Under the pieces are notes generated by a model. It did no database searches. It was given only the letters and a program-made list of their open reading frames with translations, and was not told the DNA's origin. DNA of 7,760 nucleotides, from assembly GCA_902766655.1 (NCBI GenBank), contig CACXEL010000381.1:1-7760 (forward strand), in the 5' to 3' direction. Position numbers and translations under genes: made by a program. Below, piece by piece: positions 5,549-7,760 of this stretch; within the stretch, counting starts at the first letter, position 1; each line of letters begins with the position of its first letter. This DNA is from an uncultured Lachnospiraceae bacterium. Lineage in GTDB: Bacteria > Bacillota > Clostridia > Lachnospirales > Lachnospiraceae.

Positions 5549-5965
5549 CTATATATCCTCCACGTCAACGACGCGAAAGCCTTCTTCCATCAGAAGCTGA
5601 GCCGTTATGCCTGCGCCATTCACGAGCTTCCCGGCAAATGTCCCGTCGTACCGTTGCCTGACCCCGCAGCTGGGGCTTCTCGACTGCAGTACGATGAGGT
5701 CCGGCTTTTCACGCCGGGCAATCTCCAGGCACTTTTCAGCGCCGGCACGAAATTCTGCATCGACGATCCTGCCGTCCTTCGCGGTGACTACACCGTCAAC
5801 AATCTCGGCAGGCACGCGCGGTGTGGGAAGTCCGCCCATCTGCTCCGGACAGACGGTAATGACTTCATTTTCCGTCATCAGGTGCAGGACCTTTTCATTC
5901 CGGTTGTTCCCGCCGTTGTACTTACAGTTCTCACCTGACAGGCAGGCGCTGACCATGATCTTCAT
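5549..5965 (-). CDS. DUF523 family protein
   Basis: A 138-residue protein that matches the family along its whole length. The N-terminal motif SACLSGENCKYNGGNN (6-21) carries Cys8 and Cys14. CPEQMGGLPTPRVPAEI (39-55) carries Cys39. SRSPSCG (95-101) carries Cys100, followed by YDGTFAG (106-112) and GAGITAQLL (117-125). Four conserved cysteines suggest metal or iron-sulfur binding, or thiol chemistry, but the biochemical role of DUF523 is not established as far as I know. The ATG at 5965 has AAGGAG about nine bases upstream. It stands alone, 170 bases from the next gene, with no clear terminator after it. It is one of the intact genes in this window. Confidence 0.95.
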   Translation of the reverse strand: MKIMVSACLSGENCKYNGGNNRNEKVLHLMTENEVITVCPEQMGGLPTPRVPAEIVDGVVTAKDGRIVDAEFRAGAEKCLEIARREKPDLIVLQSRSPSCGVRQRYDGTFAGKLVNGAGITAQLLMEEGFRVVDVEDI

Positions 5966-6058
5966 CCTTATAGCTCCTTCAGCGTTATAGCCCCTATCTC
6001 AGAATTATTCGAAGCACCGCATCGGCCCCATCCGGAAGACAGCTTCCTATTCACAGAA

Positions 6059-6101
6059 AACGCAGGTCTTCCTTATAGCTTCCCGGAAAAGGCTCTGCGT
6101 T
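6059..6101 (-). terminator. Possible terminator behind the frameshifted gene
   Basis: On the minus strand AACGCAG (6101-6095) and CTGCGTT (6065-6059) form a 7-base stem with a long 29-base loop, followed by a short T run. The loop contains weaker complementary stretches. It is placed about right, 30 bases after the stop at 6129, but is weaker than the other two terminators. Confidence 0.4.
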
Positions 6102-6128
6102 GCTATTCATTTATATGAATAATCTCGT

Positions 6129-6612
6129 TCAGTCATATGAATATGTATCTCTGAACCACAGGGATCTGGCTTTAACATATGTAACCAGATTCGCCGAATA
6201 ATCAGCCCAGTCGAATCTGAAATCATTTGTTGCGAACATATGCTGCTCATATTTTGTGCCAGGTTCATGCACTGTGTCTTCTGTGTATCTTTGGAGATTA
6301 TAGTCGGTCCCATGAGAGATAGCATTCAGTGGGATCAATTCCGCCCGGCAGGCAGAGAAGGCACGTATAGGTATAGATTTTTCTGTTAAATAATTCCCTG
6401 GCAGTTGCTTCGGTAACAAATACGTTGATTCGTGCCGGTAATCTGTTTTCATCCGACGGTTCCACCCACATTTTGACCTGTATGTCATCCAAGGCGACCG
6501 GAGTCACTTTTCCCCACTTTACTGCAAAAAAGGTGATACCAATGATGACCACCATTATTAGTACGATCACCACAATCTTATACAAATTGCGTTTTTTCAT
6601 AACAAATAACAC
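6129..6612 (-). pseudogene. Frameshifted single-pass membrane protein of unknown function
   Basis: The first frame begins at GTG 6612, with AAGGA seven bases upstream, or at ATG 6600. It encodes MKKRNLYK, a membrane helix of about 20 residues (IVVIVLIMVVIIGITFFAVK), and an extracytoplasmic start VALDDIQVKMWVEPSDENRL onward to about NRKIYTY. It then stops at 6298. The sequence continues sensibly in the next frame (RAELIPLNAISHGTDYNLQR, then YTEDTVHEPGTKYEQHM, to WFRDTYSYD) and ends at TGA 6129-6131. Reading through requires skipping one base, most likely between about 6335 and 6370, for example one extra G in the GGGCGG run. Repaired length would be about 160 residues. I do not recognise the family. 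The DNA is AT-richer than its neighbours. Confidence 0.72.
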
Positions 6613-6622
6613 GTGTTTATCC

Positions 6623-6757
6623 TTATCCAAAATAAGTGATCAATTCAAACATATGTTGGCATGGCACATCCGTTAAATCTGCGTTCTCGAAATAAGCTCG
6701 ATATGGAATCGGGATCGTCAGGTCCATCGCTATTTTATCACTATAATTAACTGCCAA
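6623..6757 (-). pseudogene. C-terminal remnant or small ORF, unidentified
   Basis: An open frame ends in TAA at 6623-6625. From the ATG at 6727 it encodes 34 residues, MDLTIPIPYRAYFENADLTD then VPCQHMFELITYFG. The frame is open further upstream (LAVNYSDKIA) to a TGA at about 6790. No ribosome site precedes the ATG, so it is better seen as the tail of a larger lost gene. Its stop overlaps the ribosome site of the frameshifted gene, as in an operon, and it shares that gene's AT-rich codon use. Family not recognised. Confidence 0.42.
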
Positions 6758-7023
6758 GGGGGACAAAAAGGAGTATTTGATCCAGAATCAATTATCGCCT
6801 TCCGTTTCAGCAGCAGGATACACTTCCTCTGCCTGTGTGCATGGAAGACGTTCGCCCACAGCCAGACGAAAATGGTCTTCCGGCCCGCGTGAATCTCCAC
6901 TCAATCCGTATACTGGGTGTGAGTTTCATCCTTCTCAATCAACTGAATATCATGATTCCAAACTGGCACATGCTCGTTCCCTTCACATCTGCTGACGCCG
7001 TCCAAAAGCTTTGTATCCCCTTC
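6730..7023 (-). pseudogene. C-terminal remnant of an SRPBCC-like protein, with internal stop
   Basis: From about 7023 one frame reads EGDTKLLDGVSRCEGNEHVP, VWNHDIQLIEKDETHTQYTD, a TGA at 6901-6903, then VEIHAGRKTIFVWLWANVFH and AHRQRK, ending at TAG 6730-6732. The pattern 'VPVWxHxIxL, then YTDRVEIxAG, then T-FVWLWAxxFYxHRQRR' matches the C-terminal half of SRPBCC-like (polyketide-cyclase-fold) proteins. The TGA stands where the family usually has Arg, so CGA to TGA is likely. The N-terminal half is missing: upstream the sequence belongs to the membrane-protein fragment in another frame. The gene is clearly non-functional. Confidence 0.58.
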
Positions 7024-7253
7024 CAGACACGAATGATCAGGATCAGAGCCGCCGCCATGGCCGCGAAGAATGTAATCATAAAGCGCTTCCGCTTCTTCGC
7101 CACATTTTCCCGATCTGTCAGTCCCAATTCATAGACTATCTCCCGGACGGGCTTCGGGTAGAAATACAAACCGTTAAGTGCGTTGCTTCCCACGCCAATT
7201 TTCACCATCAGCGTAAACAAGGCGCAAAAGAGGAGCAGTTGCAGAACAATCAT
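6939..7253 (-). pseudogene. Truncated membrane protein, 5' head only
   Basis: The 104-codon frame starts at ATG 7253, with AAGGAG five bases upstream. Residues 1-18 form a first membrane helix (MIVLQLLLFCALFTLMVK). A cytoplasmic segment follows, with LYFYPKPVREIVYELGLTDR and ENVAKKRKRF, then a second helix MITFFAAMAAALILIIRVW ending near residue 77. After about 7025 the frame only reads through the SRPBCC-like remnant in the wrong phase and stops at 6939. Related clostridial membrane proteins, as I remember them, continue with further helices, so this is probably a broken gene. It follows the ATC-hydrolase-like gene by 41 bases and was likely co-transcribed with it. Function unknown. Confidence 0.65.
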
Positions 7254-7294
7254 TTTGTCTCCTTCTTCACGCTCTTCACCTTAACTGCCTGACA

Positions 7295-7760
7295 TTACTT
7301 CACACGGAGGCGGAAATCACAGCATTCGCCGCCTCTGCCCAAGGTTTGGGCCCTTTTGAATTCAACATGCTTCATATGTCCATAGCAGGCGTCATCGGAC
7401 AGGCAGGCGCTTTTACAAAGCTCCGGACATCCCGCTGCAGTGAAGTATTGCTGATATGGACAGGCCATGATATCGATACTGATTGCGTCGCTTGTCATTT
7501 CATGGCATGTCAAAGCAAAACCGGCATCTTCGTTGAAAGAAGTAAGCAGCATCTTCCGGAAAACCTTCATGAACAGCCTCGGCAACCCGGGGAGCCTTGT
7601 TGCTTTATCAAGAAACTTTCCAATCGGCAGGGCATACTTCACGGTGGCGTCTTCCATGATCCGATAGGCGTCTTCTTTCGGAATGTGATCACAGATGCAC
7701 AGATACAGCGCCGCGTTCATAAAGATCAGGTCGGTGTGCTGTTTGACTGCGGGCGGAAGA
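7295..7760 (-). CDS. L-2-amino-thiazoline-4-carboxylate-hydrolase-like protein, 5' end outside the window
   Basis: The visible 154 residues run from the right edge (LPPAVKQHTDLIFMNAALYL) to TAA at 7295-7297. The C-terminal block FNEDAGFALTCHEM, DIMACPYQQYF, CPELCKSACLSDDACYG and TLGRGGECCDFRL is typical of this family. It includes the conserved ACPYQ and CDF cysteines. The family is named for an enzyme opening the thiazoline ring on the way to cysteine, but most clostridial members are uncharacterised and the true substrate is unknown. An ATG at 7720 has no ribosome site, and the frame is open upstream of it, so the start lies beyond the window. It is followed after 41 bases by the truncated membrane protein. 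Confidence 0.85.
   Translation of the reverse strand, partial: LPPAVKQHTDLIFMNAALYLCICDHIPKEDAYRIMEDATVKYALPIGKFLDKATRLPGLPRLFMKVFRKMLLTSFNEDAGFALTCHEMTSDAISIDIMACPYQQYFTAAGCPELCKSACLSDDACYGHMKHVEFKRAQTLGRGGECCDFRLRVK

Noticed and set aside
5966..6080. CCTTATAGCT repeated at 5966-5975 and 6071-6080
   Set aside because: One 10-base direct repeat at about 100 bases distance, with one copy next to a ribosome site; too short to support a regulatory or mobile element.
6841..6885. Plus-strand peptide PDENGLPARVN resembling SDENRLPARIN of the frameshifted minus-strand gene, as a possible inverted repeat copy
   Set aside because: Similarity covers only about ten residues, and the stretch is the antisense of the conserved EIHAGRKTIFVWLW motif of the SRPBCC-like remnant, so it is coincidence.
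1..7760. CRISPR arrays, tRNA or rRNA genes, insertion sequences, attachment sites
   Set aside because: No regularly spaced repeats, no cloverleaf-like sequence, no transposase or integrase motifs and no terminal inverted repeats were seen on either strand.

Overview
The window looks like chromosome from a gut-type anaerobic Firmicute (Clostridia, probably Oscillospiraceae or Lachnospiraceae). The pointers are strong AGGAGG-type ribosome sites, moderately high GC in most genes, and the families present: a bacterial serpin behind a sigma-70 region 4, DUF523, an ATC-hydrolase-like protein, and a Cys-rich flavoprotein. No species can be named from sequence alone. Every recognisable intact gene is on the minus strand, so the window is best read from right to left.

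Right end (7760 to about 6100): the 3' part of an L-2-amino-thiazoline-4-carboxylate-hydrolase-like gene is followed by a chain of broken genes. These are the 5' head of a two-helix membrane protein, the 3' tail of an SRPBCC-like protein with an internal stop, a short unidentified C-terminal tail, and a frameshifted membrane-anchored protein. The last two are AT-richer than the rest. Middle (5965 to 3242): an intact DUF523 gene, then an apparent operon from a TATAAT promoter near 5415. It encodes a 74-residue protein of unknown function, a dienelactone-hydrolase-like alpha/beta hydrolase with a Cys nucleophile, and an FMN flavoprotein with a four-Cys cluster. The operon ends in two fragments, a lipoprotein head and a 4Fe-4S reductase tail, before a very strong hairpin terminator.

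Left-centre (3240 to 1309): a short plus-strand coding tail meets a truncated sigma-70 gene of which only region 4 remains. That fragment overlaps, by ATGA, a 483-residue membrane-anchored serpin whose N-terminus resembles sigma-linked membrane proteins. A terminator follows. Left end (1297 to 1): a TetR-type regulator with its own promoter and palindromic operator, interrupted by an in-frame TAG, then an alpha/beta hydrolase running off the window edge.

The main theme is gene decay. At least three places are each explained by one deletion: sigma head and plus-strand head lost together; lipoprotein body and reductase body lost together; membrane-protein tail and SRPBCC head lost together. There is also a nonsense mutation, a frameshift, and stops in two remnants. 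The most interesting intact item is the serpin, which looks like an extracellular protease-responsive domain placed where an anti-sigma partner normally sits.
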